The notes under the pieces are model-generated. The model made no database searches and was not told the origin of the DNA. It was given only the letters and a program-made list of their open reading frames with translations. A program made the position numbers and the translations under genes. Positions 29,475 through 37,695 of a stretch of 64,000 nt of DNA are shown here, in pieces; the first letter of the stretch is position 1, and every line of letters starts with the position of its first letter. This DNA comes from Aquibacillus saliphilus (lineage in GTDB: Bacteria; Bacillota; Bacilli; Bacillales; Amphibacillaceae), in NCBI RefSeq assembly GCF_020404745.1, contig NZ_JAIZAP010000013.1:1-64000 (forward strand), in the 5' to 3' direction.

Positions 29475-31253
29475 TTAGCTAATCTCTGTTTCAATAAGTT
29501 GAAATGTCGTTACGTCAACAAGGCCACGATTCGATATCCGAGTATCTGGTATTACTGGTAAAGCAATCAGAGAGAATGTCATAAACGGTGCATGTAACGG
29601 GCATCCAACTTTTTTCCATGCTTGTTCTAATTGGTTCACTTCTTCTACCACAACTTCTAATGGCTGATCAGACATTAAACCTGCAATTGGCATTTTCACA
29701 TGAGCTAAAATCTCCCCATTGTCTACAACAATCATTCCTCCACCTGATTCGGCTAATTTATTTGCAGCAATCGCCATATCTTCTGAATTAGTACCCATAA
29801 CAAGAAGGTTATGACTATCATGTGCCACAGTTGATGCAACCGCTCCACTTGTTAGCTTAAAACCATTTACAAAACCCAAAGCTATTTGACCAGAGGCATG
29901 ATGGCGCTCAATACAAGCAAGCATAAGCACGTCATTTTCTAAATCTGATTGGATGACCCCATCTGTTACTTCTAGTTCGGCAACAGTTTTTTCTGTTCTA
30001 GCACTGTTTTCAATTACTTTTATTGCATTGACTTTTGTTTTAGGGTTCGTAGTTTTCGAGTGTAACAAAAAATCACCGGGTTGAAGGTTACGTTCTAGAT
30101 TCACCGACTTCTTCACATGTTCAGGGTAATTAAATTCAGGGAAATCCGCAATAACATGATTATCTTCCACGATAACTTGTCCATCAGCAATAATTGTTGT
30201 AGGCTCTATCTTTTGCAAGTCTTCTATCAACAAGATATCCGCACATTTCCCAGGACTTATACTACCTATATCAGTATCCATCTTAAAGTAACGAGCGACA
30301 TTTATCGTCGCCATTTGAATTGCGGTTATTGGATCTACACCTTCTTCAATAGCGCGACGAACAACATGATTTAAATGCCCTTTTTCCACTAGTGTTTGTG
30401 GATAAACATCATCCGTGACGAGCAATATGTTATCCGTGTTAACTAGGTCCTCAGTTACGATTTTAATTACTTCTTTGACGTCATGCCAAGCGGATCCCTC
30501 TCGAATCATCACATGCATACCTAGACGCAGCTTCTCCAATCCTTGTTCCCTGGTTACTGTTTCATGGCAAGAACTTACGCCAGAAGCGATATAAGCCTGT
30601 AACATTTGATCAGTTCCATCTGGGAAGTGTCCAGTCACAGTTTTGTTTGCCCTTATCGTTTCCTCTATTTCTCCAGTCATTTTGTCATTGCCATAAATGA
30701 CACCTGGAAAATTCATTACTTCGCCCAATCCGACAACATTATTCCAAGTGAGACCCGCTTTAATATCCCGAACAGTTAATGTTGCACCAGCGTCTTCTAA
30801 ATCATCAGTCGCAGGAACACACGATGGAAAGGTAGTAAAGACTTTTAACGGTAACTGCTGGCCCTCGTCATGCATTAGCCGAACCCCTTCAACTCCAAAA
30901 ACATTAGCTATTTCATGTGGGTCCATAAAAATTCCAGTCGTACCCTTCGCAATTGCCGCTTTGGCAAATTCAGTAACCGATAGCATCGAGCTTTCCACAT
31001 GCATATGCGCATCCATTAACCCCGGCGTAATGTACTTACCTTCTGCATCAATTACCTTTGTTTTAGGGCCGACAGTATGACCGACATTTCCAACATAAGC
31101 TATTCTACCGTGACTGACTGCTACATCTTTTCCTTCTAACAATTCGCCTGAGATAACATTAACTAGTATTCCGTTTTTGATGATTAAGTCAGCTTTCTCA
31201 TCCCCTAGCGCAACCTTTGCAAGCATTCTATTGACTTCATATAATTTTTTCAT
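29475..31253 (-). CDS. ade: Adenine deaminase
   Basis: Deaminates adenine to hypoxanthine for purine salvage. The 592-aa amidohydrolase shows the metal-binding MDAHMHVESS, FMDPHEIANVFG, TGHFPDG, SSCHETVT, LVTDDVYP, and the AdeC-specific tail TVAHDSHNLLVMGTNSEDM and GGGMIVVDNG. GGGGGAATTTAAAGAGA precedes the ATG. A guanine-class riboswitch and terminator lie in its leader, so guanine or hypoxanthine should shut it off. Confidence 0.94.
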   Translation of the reverse strand: MKKLYEVNRMLAKVALGDEKADLIIKNGILVNVISGELLEGKDVAVSHGRIAYVGNVGHTVGPKTKVIDAEGKYITPGLMDAHMHVESSMLSVTEFAKAAIAKGTTGIFMDPHEIANVFGVEGVRLMHDEGQQLPLKVFTTFPSCVPATDDLEDAGATLTVRDIKAGLTWNNVVGLGEVMNFPGVIYGNDKMTGEIEETIRANKTVTGHFPDGTDQMLQAYIASGVSSCHETVTREQGLEKLRLGMHVMIREGSAWHDVKEVIKIVTEDLVNTDNILLVTDDVYPQTLVEKGHLNHVVRRAIEEGVDPITAIQMATINVARYFKMDTDIGSISPGKCADILLIEDLQKIEPTTIIADGQVIVEDNHVIADFPEFNYPEHVKKSVNLERNLQPGDFLLHSKTTNPKTKVNAIKVIENSARTEKTVAELEVTDGVIQSDLENDVLMLACIERHHASGQIALGFVNGFKLTSGAVASTVAHDSHNLLVMGTNSEDMAIAANKLAESGGGMIVVDNGEILAHVKMPIAGLMSDQPLEVVVEEVNQLEQAWKKVGCPLHAPFMTFSLIALPVIPDTRISNRGLVDVTTFQLIETEIS

Positions 31254-31323
31254 TCTCTTTAAATTCCCCCTCTATAAATTATTGCTTGATATTAGAAATA
31301 GATAAATTGCGTTTTAATAGTAC

Positions 31324-31355
31324 AAAAAAAGCCTAAGGCAATCTGTACCTAGGCT
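31324..31355 (-). terminator. Riboswitch-controlled terminator upstream of ade
   Basis: Minus strand AGCCTA...TTAGGCT followed by TTTTTT, between the aptamer and ade. A segment CATATACATG just upstream of it can pair with the 5' strand of the aptamer P1, a possible antitermination switch. Confidence 0.85.
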
Positions 31356-31427
31356 GTTCCACATGTATATGAGGTGCACGAAATACTATACACCAATTCT
31401 ATCGATGTATTAATCACGCACTTTTTC

Positions 31428-31497
31428 CATACATGTAGTCCAGTGATGTGGTCACTCGGTAGAGACGCTTGGACCATATTTCCAAGCATATACATGA
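31428..31497 (-). promoter_or_regulatory. Purine riboswitch aptamer, guanine class
   Basis: Minus strand shows P1 (CATGTA/TACATG), P2 with loop AATATGG (TTGG...CCAA), J2/3 GTCTCTACC, P3 (AGTGA/TCACT) and J3/1 GGACTACATG. The ligand-reading base, position 74 in xpt numbering, is the C of GACTA (complement of 31438), the guanine/hypoxanthine form; adenine aptamers carry U there. The usual GTTTCTACC has one T-to-C change. Confidence 0.92.
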
Positions 31498-31538
31498 ATA
31501 ATTCTATTTTACGTACTCTATTTATTATACAGGAAGTA

Positions 31539-31576
31539 GGATGGAGATGGCAAAAACCCCTTTTCCATCTCCATCC
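31539..31576 (-). terminator. Hairpin after the HAD phosphatase gene
   Basis: GGATGGAGATGG and CCATCTCCATCC form a perfect 12-bp stem around a 14-nt loop just past the stop. It lacks a good U-tract, so it may protect RNA ends rather than terminate. Confidence 0.55.
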
Positions 31577-31587
31577 ACTACTTTATT

Positions 31588-32439
31588 TTACAGAAATCTT
31601 TCATTCAAAAAGTGATATACGCCGTCCTGATCGCATGTGTATTCGGTAATTTCATCAACAACTTCTTTGATCTGATCAGGAGCATTTTTCATTGCTACAG
31701 AATAGCCAGCATGTTCAAACATTGGTAAATCATTATTACTATCACCGATAGCAAGAATTTCTTGTCTATTTATATCATAGTGATCTAACATATGTTGGAT
31801 TCCAGTAGCCTTATTTACATTTGCAACCATTAACTCGACATTATGTTCAGATGAGATGGATGTTGTAAAATCAATCTGTTTTTTTAACTGGTCTAATTTA
31901 TTCTTCCAGGCATTGATATTATCCTTCCTTCGACTAAAGAAGTAAAACTTAGAAAAGTTATCACTATCTAAAGCATCCTTCCAAACTATTTCATCTTCGA
32001 TTGCTTCTTTTCGTGATGACCATTCATTAATACCAACACTATCAGGTTTAGAACCACTAATCTCCGCTTCAATAAAATGTCTATCCTCTTGTAGGCTTAT
32101 TCTAGGTCCTTGATTTGGGAATAGCTCATAGTAAACCTTTTCTTCACGAGCCATTTCAATAACATGGTTCACTAAGTCCATCGGAAGTGTGTTCTCAACT
32201 AATAGATTTCCCCCTACATGGACAACCATTCCATTAGAACTTACAATTCCATCAACTGTAAAACCCTCAGGAACTAACTCACTAATTTCACCATACGATC
32301 TCCCTGTTGCAACAAAGACAGGAATTCCATTTGTTCGTAAATTATCAATCACTTGTTTAGTTTTTATAGTCACTCGATTATGATGGTTTAAAATTGTACC
32401 ATCCATATCTAAAAATATAGCTTTAGGCTGAAAAATCAC
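31588..32439 (-). CDS. Cof-type HAD-superfamily phosphatase
   Basis: A 283-aa type IIB HAD hydrolase: nucleophile motif FLDMDGTIL at the N-terminus, FVATGRSYGEI (motif II), Lys in motif III (NKATGI), and AIGDSNNDLPMFEHAGYSVAM (motif IV). A C2B cap lies between. Substrates in this family are sugar phosphates or pyridoxal phosphate; this one is undetermined. The start is GTG at 32439 after GGGGGAA. Single-gene unit. Confidence 0.87.
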   Translation of the reverse strand: MIFQPKAIFLDMDGTILNHHNRVTIKTKQVIDNLRTNGIPVFVATGRSYGEISELVPEGFTVDGIVSSNGMVVHVGGNLLVENTLPMDLVNHVIEMAREEKVYYELFPNQGPRISLQEDRHFIEAEISGSKPDSVGINEWSSRKEAIEDEIVWKDALDSDNFSKFYFFSRRKDNINAWKNKLDQLKKQIDFTTSISSEHNVELMVANVNKATGIQHMLDHYDINRQEILAIGDSNNDLPMFEHAGYSVAMKNAPDQIKEVVDEITEYTCDQDGVYHFLNERFL

Positions 32440-32525
32440 ACGTATTCCCCCACAATTTTTTTGATCTCTATTTATCCAAATAGTAAGTATCTAGTATATA
32501 TCTTTTAAATAAATAGATAAACTTT

Positions 32526-32597
32526 TTACAATAATGATTCTGCTCCATCGATGAATACTTCGATTCCAGTAATATGAGCCTTCCTATCCATATACTT
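32526..32597 (-). pseudogene. Remnant of an SDR oxidoreductase C-terminus
   Basis: Minus-strand frame gives GKYMDRKAHITGIEVFIDGAESLL then stop. This resembles the C-terminal strand of short-chain dehydrogenases (ITG.E..VDGG). Immediately upstream the frame has a stop and no further match, so only the last two dozen codons of a lost gene seem to remain. Confidence 0.45.
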
Positions 32598-32650
32598 TCC
32601 AAGCTACACGCTACTATGTACGCAGAAGGCTACTACAGCACCTTTTCAAA

Positions 32651-32697
32651 AACAAAAGCGGAAGCGCCTTGTTAGCCCCTCCAAGCTTAAGGCGACC
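32651..32697. repeat. Short dispersed repeat with hairpin
   Basis: Begins AACAAAAGCGGAAGCGCC, as at 10835, and contains CGCCTT...AAGGCG arms. It belongs to the same class of small intergenic repeats found near 10,750 and 24,430. Confidence 0.5.
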
Positions 32698-32700
32698 TCA

Positions 32701-32733
32701 AAAAAATCCCGGCTAAGTATATTAACCGGGATG
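32701..32733 (-). terminator. Terminator of the ring-cleaving dioxygenase gene
   Basis: ATCCCGG...CCGGGAT hairpin with a 13-nt loop followed by TTTTTT on the minus strand. Confidence 0.88.
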
Positions 32734-32743
32734 AAAAGCTACC

Positions 32744-33718
32744 TTAATTTGTTTTTGTATCTAATGACTCAAGCTTAGCTTCTATTTCTGCTCTTTTGTC
32801 TTCAAAAAATGGCGGTAGGGCTACACTCTCACCCAGATGTTCAACATCTTCATCTGTTGCAAATCCAGGTCCATCTGTTGCTAGTTCAAACAGGATACCA
32901 TTTGGTTCTCTAAAATAAAGTGATTTAAAATAATAGCGATCGACAAGACCTGAATTCGGAATACGTTGTTTCTTTATTTTATCCTTCCAAGCTGACAACT
33001 GGTCATTATCATCAACACGAAAAGCTACATGATGAACACTTCCTCGTCCTGGTTTTTCTTTAGGAAGATCGGTACGATGTTCTAAGTGAACCTCAGCACC
33101 TGTACCGCCCTCTCCTATTGAAAATACCTGAATTTCAGGTTGTCCATCTACAAATGCAGGATATTTCCCGGCATAGTTAAAACCCAAAACTTCAGTTAAC
33201 ACTTTTACTGTTGGTTCTGGATCTGGAACTGTTAATCTCGATGGTCCAAGACCAATTATCCCTTTACCTCTTGGAACAGGACTCTTATCCCAAGGAGTTC
33301 CACCTGCAACGCCTTGATTCGTTTGATCGGAAACTAAAACTAATCGTTGTCCTTCAGGATCTTGAAAATGAAGAACCAAACGACCAAATTCCTCTTTAAT
33401 AGTCTCATGTTTCACATCATATTCACCAAACCGATTCTCCCAAAACTCAAGCGCATTATCATCTGGTACACGTAATGATGTAAATGATATGCTGTTGTTT
33501 CCTTGATAGGTATTCCCTGCTCTCGGTATCTCAAAGAAAGTAAAATCGGTACCGGGGTTGCCAATTTCATCAGCATAAAACAAATGGTACATACTTGTAT
33601 CATCCTGATTAACTGATTTTTTTACTAATCTCATGCCAAGAACTTGTGTGTAAAAGTGATAATTGTTTTTAGCGTTAGCAGTGATTGAAGAAACGTGATG
33701 AAGTCCTTTTATTTCCAT
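32744..33718 (-). CDS. MhqA/MhqO-like ring-cleaving dioxygenase
   Basis: A 324-aa two-domain vicinal-oxygen-chelate protein: GLHHVSSITANAKNNYHFYTQVLGMRLVKKSVNQDD at the start, GLGPSRLTVPDPEPTV at mid-protein, GSVHHVAFRVDDN, and YFREPNGILFELATDGPGF near the end. His and Glu in these motifs are the expected metal ligands. The family in Bacillus protects against hydroquinone and other thiol-reactive compounds. GGAGTG ribosome site; own terminator. Confidence 0.87.
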   Translation of the reverse strand: MEIKGLHHVSSITANAKNNYHFYTQVLGMRLVKKSVNQDDTSMYHLFYADEIGNPGTDFTFFEIPRAGNTYQGNNSISFTSLRVPDDNALEFWENRFGEYDVKHETIKEEFGRLVLHFQDPEGQRLVLVSDQTNQGVAGGTPWDKSPVPRGKGIIGLGPSRLTVPDPEPTVKVLTEVLGFNYAGKYPAFVDGQPEIQVFSIGEGGTGAEVHLEHRTDLPKEKPGRGSVHHVAFRVDDNDQLSAWKDKIKKQRIPNSGLVDRYYFKSLYFREPNGILFELATDGPGFATDEDVEHLGESVALPPFFEDKRAEIEAKLESLDTKTN

Positions 33719-33859
33719 TAAATCACACTCCCTTTATATTGCTTTTTTATTTATTTCATAGGCTATTTTCTACAAGAGTGGGACTGTAGTTATTCATCCC
33801 ACCGAAGATGTTTATTGTTGTTTCCGAGTATTGAATCGTAACGAGTAATTTCTATAGAC

Positions 33860-34266
33860 TGCGACGTAACTACTGAGTAGATTTCCGCTCCGGGCAGTCG
33901 CTTTCCGCGGGCACGGCCTCAGCCTCCTCAGAATCAAAAAACGATTCTTCCGGGGTCTTCGAACTCGTGCTGTTCCCACAGGAGTCTTCGTATTCTGCCT
34001 ACGCTGGACATGGGTGTTCTGATTAATGAGTGCCAATACACCGTAAAAAACAACATTTCGTGGGGGTCTTCCCACTTGAACAAAAAGCTATTCTAAGCGG
34101 AGGAAATACACGAAGACTCCTGCGGGAGGAAAGGCATAGATGAGACCCCGCAGTGCGCAAGCACGAGGAGGCTCAGCAGCCACCCGCGGAAAGCGAAGTG
34201 TATTTCCGCAGCGCTGATTTAGCACTCATTTTAGAAAGAGTGGAAGAAAGCAAAAGTTACGTCGCA
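33860..34266. repeat. Composite inverted-repeat element, copy C
   Basis: The best-preserved copy. Ends TGCGACGTAACT and AGTTACGTCGCA are perfect 12-bp inverted repeats, extended by a TTTCTAT/ATAGAAA-like flank. Left unit at about 33,879-34,010 (inverted) and right unit at 34,095-34,232 (direct) surround a ~85-bp spacer. The right unit has outer arms GAAATACAC/GTGTATTTC, inner arms CTGCGGG/CCCCGCAG and a TGC-GCAA-GCA hairpin with a GNRA loop. No coding frame with a ribosome site. Confidence 0.85.
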
Positions 34267-34448
34267 GTTTCTATCAACTGTGAAGGTTTACATAATTTAA
34301 AGCAACAATACTCACGAAGAGTCTTTGCTTAATATAACTATACTATCCCGATTTTCTAGTCAACTATTAGATTTTTAGTACATGTAAATAGTAATTCAAT
34401 TTTATCTCGATTTCAAGATAAATGTTTTGTTTCGTGTAAAAAAAGAAA
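34267..34448. other. Intergenic flank of copy C
   Basis: AT-rich spacer between the repeat element and the ferredoxin terminator; no gene or clear signal seen. Confidence 0.4.
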
Positions 34449-34477
34449 AACGACCAGCCAATTTTGACTGATCGTTT
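34449..34477 (-). terminator. Ferredoxin gene terminator
   Basis: AACGATCAG/CTGGTCGTT hairpin followed by TTTTTCTTTTTT on the minus strand. Confidence 0.88.
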
Positions 34478-34488
34478 ATTCGATAAAC

Positions 34489-34725
34489 TTAACTCCCGAA
34501 GTATTTTTCTGCTTTTTCTAAATATACTTCTTGTTCAGGAGATAAATCATATTCTTCCTCAATTGCATCAACCGGGCATACCGCCACACAAGCACCACAA
34601 TCAATACAAATGTCTGGATCTATATAAAATTGATCTTTTCCTTCTTCTATACAATCAACTGGACAAACCGATACACATTCGCCAGCTTTTTCAGTTTCGC
34701 ATGGAGCTGTTATTACAAAAGCCAA
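34489..34725 (-). CDS. fdxA: Ferredoxin with 3Fe-4S/4Fe-4S-type cysteine pattern
   Basis: A 78-aa electron carrier. First cluster ligands lie in APCETEKAGECVSVCPVDC (a longer C-x7-C spacing than the usual CxxCxxC), second in CIDCGACVAVCP; the acidic C-terminal tail is typical of Bacillus 7Fe ferredoxins. Cytoplasmic; partner enzymes unknown. GGGGGA-type ribosome site, single gene with its own terminator. Confidence 0.9.
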   Translation of the reverse strand: MAFVITAPCETEKAGECVSVCPVDCIEEGKDQFYIDPDICIDCGACVAVCPVDAIEEEYDLSPEQEVYLEKAEKYFGS

Positions 34726-34946
34726 GGTTAATCCCCCTTACAGTATAGATTTAACTCTACCTAGATTTAGTCAATTTCATATTACTGATTTTTCTTGCAG
34801 CTGCCGTCCGCATAAGGTAACTATGAAATTGATTCAGGTTAAATAACATTTCTTGTTAAGTAGCAAGCAATGCGCTTCTAATTATAACAAAATAATGCCA
34901 CTAGAGATACCACCACTCTAAAAAGTCATCTAGCAAAAAAGAAAGA

Positions 34947-34968
34947 AGGCGTCCATAAATGGGCGCCT
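34947..34968 (-). terminator. Terminator of the YvgN/YtbE-like gene
   Basis: GGCGCCCATTTATGGACGCC hairpin followed by TTCTTTCTTTTTT on the minus strand. Confidence 0.8.
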
Positions 34969-34976
34969 ACCTATAA

Positions 34977-35816
34977 TTATACTTTATTCATTTCGTCTGG
35001 GTCTGCAAAGGCTCTTTGATTCGTATCAAGTCCATCGATCACTTTGATATCCTCCGCCGTTAATTCAAAATCAAATACATCAGCATTAGCAATAATTCGG
35101 TGTTCCTTTGTTGACTTTGGTATCACTATTACCTCTTTTTGTAAGACCCAGCGAATAATTATTTGTGCTGTTGATTTACCATATTTCTCTGCAAGCTTAA
35201 TAAGTGTTTGGTCATCCAAAAGCTGGCCTTGTTTTAACGGGGACCATGCTTCTAGTTGAATCCCTTGTTGTTTACAGAAGTTATGTAAATCTTTTTGAGC
35301 GAAATTAGGATGGAACTCCACTTGGTTCACCATCGGCTTAATGTCAGCATCACTAATTAAATCTTCTAAATGATGTTCTTTAAAATTACTTACACCAATT
35401 GCTCTGATTTTTCCTTGTTTATAGAGCTCTTCCATTGCTTTCCAAGATTCTTTATAGTTTCCTACAGCAGGAGCTGGCCAATGTATTAAATATAAATCCA
35501 AGTAATCTAACCCTAGCTTATTAAGACTTGTTTCAAAGGCTTTTATTGTTGATTGATATCCTTGGTCACCATTCCATAGCTTTGAGGTTACGAACAATTC
35601 GTCTCGAGCAATGCCCGATTCTTTAATCGCTTGACCTACCCCTTCTTCATTTCTATATATTGCAGCAGTATCAATACTTTTGTAGCCATTTTTTATTGCG
35701 GATTTAACGGAGCTTATAACCTCTTCTCCATCCTCAACTTTGAAAACACCTAAACCTAACCACGGCATCTTCACTCCATTGTGGAGTGTTGTTGTAGCTT
35801 GTAGATTTTCCAGCAT
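34977..35816 (-). CDS. Aldo/keto reductase, 2,5-diketogluconate reductase type
   Basis: A 279-aa AKR5-type enzyme (YtbE/YvgN-like): GLGVFKV, the catalytic Asp/Tyr in SIDTAAIYRNEEGVG, the Lys in FVTSKLW, the His in DLYLIHWP, and the cofactor loop VIPKSTKEHRI. Broad methylglyoxal and aldehyde reduction is typical of the family. AAGGAGGCG site, single gene with its own terminator. It is unrelated in subfamily to the other aldo/keto reductase at 25.9 kb. Confidence 0.88.
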   Translation of the reverse strand: MLENLQATTTLHNGVKMPWLGLGVFKVEDGEEVISSVKSAIKNGYKSIDTAAIYRNEEGVGQAIKESGIARDELFVTSKLWNGDQGYQSTIKAFETSLNKLGLDYLDLYLIHWPAPAVGNYKESWKAMEELYKQGKIRAIGVSNFKEHHLEDLISDADIKPMVNQVEFHPNFAQKDLHNFCKQQGIQLEAWSPLKQGQLLDDQTLIKLAEKYGKSTAQIIIRWVLQKEVIVIPKSTKEHRIIANADVFDFELTAEDIKVIDGLDTNQRAFADPDEMNKV

Positions 35817-35944
35817 GAAAACGCCTCCTTCTCACTTTAAAACCATTCTCTCATAAATTTTTGATAAATTAAATAGTAATGCTCCCAGGAAAACCCTCCT
35901 TGATTTGTAGCAATATAAAAACGGACTTTATCTCTACCCTCAAA

Positions 35945-37477
35945 TTACTTTTTTCTTGGGGAACTAATATTTTGTTCTACAGCTAATTTACGAGCCGATT
36001 GAACGGCGCCCCACAATGTCGGTAACATAATTATTGAAACCGGAACTGCTGTTACCACAATCGAGTTTTGGATTGCAGAAACACTATTTTCGCCAATCGC
36101 TAATAGCATGATCGACATTAACCCAAATATCAGCACCCAAAACACGCGAATCAATTTATGTGGTCTATCATTACCCGTTAGCGCTACAGCTACAGTATAT
36201 GAAATAGAATCAACTGTGGTAGCGACAAACACGAGAGTAACGAGAAGAAATCCAATGCTTAAGAAAAAACCTAATGGAAGCTGACCCATAATTGACATTA
36301 CTGCGGCCGGCATTCCTCCTTCATTAAAAGGTTCAGATATTACCCCAGGATTATCAAGTTCAACTTTAAGCCCTGTTCCTCCGACAACAGTGAACCAGAA
36401 GTTTGTAACTAACGGCGCAACAATTGAAACCGCAATAATTAGTTCTCTAATCGTTCTACCACGCGAAATTCTTGCAATAAAAATAGACATCATTGGTCCA
36501 TATCCAAGGAACCAGCCCCAGAAAAAAACGGTCCACCAACCAAGCCAAGCCTCATCACCTTGATACAAAGCCATCGTCAACATATTTTGGAGATGAAATC
36601 CCTCTGCTGAAACAAACTTATTTAATATAAACATTGTTGGTCCGAGAATTAGGATACATATAGCTAAAAACACGGTTAAACCAACATTCATTCTACTTAA
36701 AAATTGAATTCCTCGGTCAACTCCAGTTGCCACAGAGATTGCAGCAATTATTATTAGACAACTAACAATAATAATGTTAGTTACTAATGTATTAGGCACA
36801 TCAAATAACCAATGAATACCGTAGCCCAGTTGCAATCCCAAAAAACCAATCGGTCCCATTGTTCCAGCAGCAACAGCTACAATTGCTACAATATCTGCAA
36901 TTCCACCAATAACATTATTTGGGCGAAATATTTTTTCACCAAATACTGGATATAAAAACCCTCTTGGTTTCATTGGAAAACCTTTATTATAATGAAGATA
37001 CATTAGAACGATGGTCGCTAATGTTCCTAAAATTGCCCACGCTAGGAATCCCCAATGCAAAAAACTTTGCGCTAATGCTGGATCAACACCAGCTAAAGTG
37101 GATGAGTTATCATCGAATAAAGGCGGAGTTGTGATAAAGTGACTCAACGGTTCTGCTGCAGCCCAAAACACACCTCCGCTTGCTAGTAGCGTACATAAAA
37201 TCATCGCAATCCACCGGTAATAGCCATTTTCAGGTTTATTCTTTTTACCTAGCCTAACTTTTCCAAGCTTGCTAATAGCTAAACCAAGACCAATAACAAA
37301 GTTTGCGAGTAAAAGTACTTCCCAATAGGAACCGAAGTACTTGGCAGAAAAGGCAAATGATGTATTTATCCACAATTCGACCATTTCTAAGTCAATCATT
37401 GCCAAAATTACAAATAATACAAGTAAACCTCCACTTATAATAAATACAGTCTTATCTGTTTTATTTTCTTGTGGCAT
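35945..37477 (-). CDS. BCCT-family osmolyte transporter, copy 1
   Basis: A 510-aa, 12-helix secondary transporter of the betaine/choline/carnitine family, with conserved FFWGWFLGYGPMMSIFIARISRGRTIRE around TM8 and WAAAEPLSHFITTPP in TM3/4. The TM8 aromatic box is not the W-A-W-W form of classical betaine carriers, so the substrate is open. The ATG at 37477 has TAGGAGG upstream, eight codons inside the open frame. It is about 80% identical to its upstream neighbour; a terminator separates the two. Confidence 0.9.
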   Translation of the reverse strand: MPQENKTDKTVFIISGGLLVLFVILAMIDLEMVELWINTSFAFSAKYFGSYWEVLLLANFVIGLGLAISKLGKVRLGKKNKPENGYYRWIAMILCTLLASGGVFWAAAEPLSHFITTPPLFDDNSSTLAGVDPALAQSFLHWGFLAWAILGTLATIVLMYLHYNKGFPMKPRGFLYPVFGEKIFRPNNVIGGIADIVAIVAVAAGTMGPIGFLGLQLGYGIHWLFDVPNTLVTNIIIVSCLIIIAAISVATGVDRGIQFLSRMNVGLTVFLAICILILGPTMFILNKFVSAEGFHLQNMLTMALYQGDEAWLGWWTVFFWGWFLGYGPMMSIFIARISRGRTIRELIIAVSIVAPLVTNFWFTVVGGTGLKVELDNPGVISEPFNEGGMPAAVMSIMGQLPLGFFLSIGFLLVTLVFVATTVDSISYTVAVALTGNDRPHKLIRVFWVLIFGLMSIMLLAIGENSVSAIQNSIVVTAVPVSIIMLPTLWGAVQSARKLAVEQNISSPRKK

Positions 37478-37598
37478 TATAATCCTCCTAGACGTCAACA
37501 TTTAAAAGTAATCTCTATCGACCTGTTCATTACCTTTCCCACTTACTACAAATTTCATTACTGATTTTGCACTATCGATCTTTAATTTAATTAAAGAT

Positions 37599-37645
37599 AA
37601 AAAAATCTCTCTAGTTTTGCAAATTCAATTTGCAAACTAGAGAGA
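37599..37645 (-). terminator. Terminator between the two BCCT genes
   Basis: CTCTCTAGTTTGCAAATT and its complement form a long stem with one bulge, followed by TTTTTTT on the minus strand. The two carrier genes are probably transcribed separately. Confidence 0.85.
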
Positions 37646-37695
37646 GAAGAGTTTTATTATAAATATTATAAATATTACTGTTACATTAGTTCCTT

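Noticed and set aside
33812-34075. 87-codon minus-strand frame in repeat copy C
   Set aside because: Arginine/proline-rich composition from GC-rich repeat DNA, no ribosome site, and the frame is not preserved in copies B or D.
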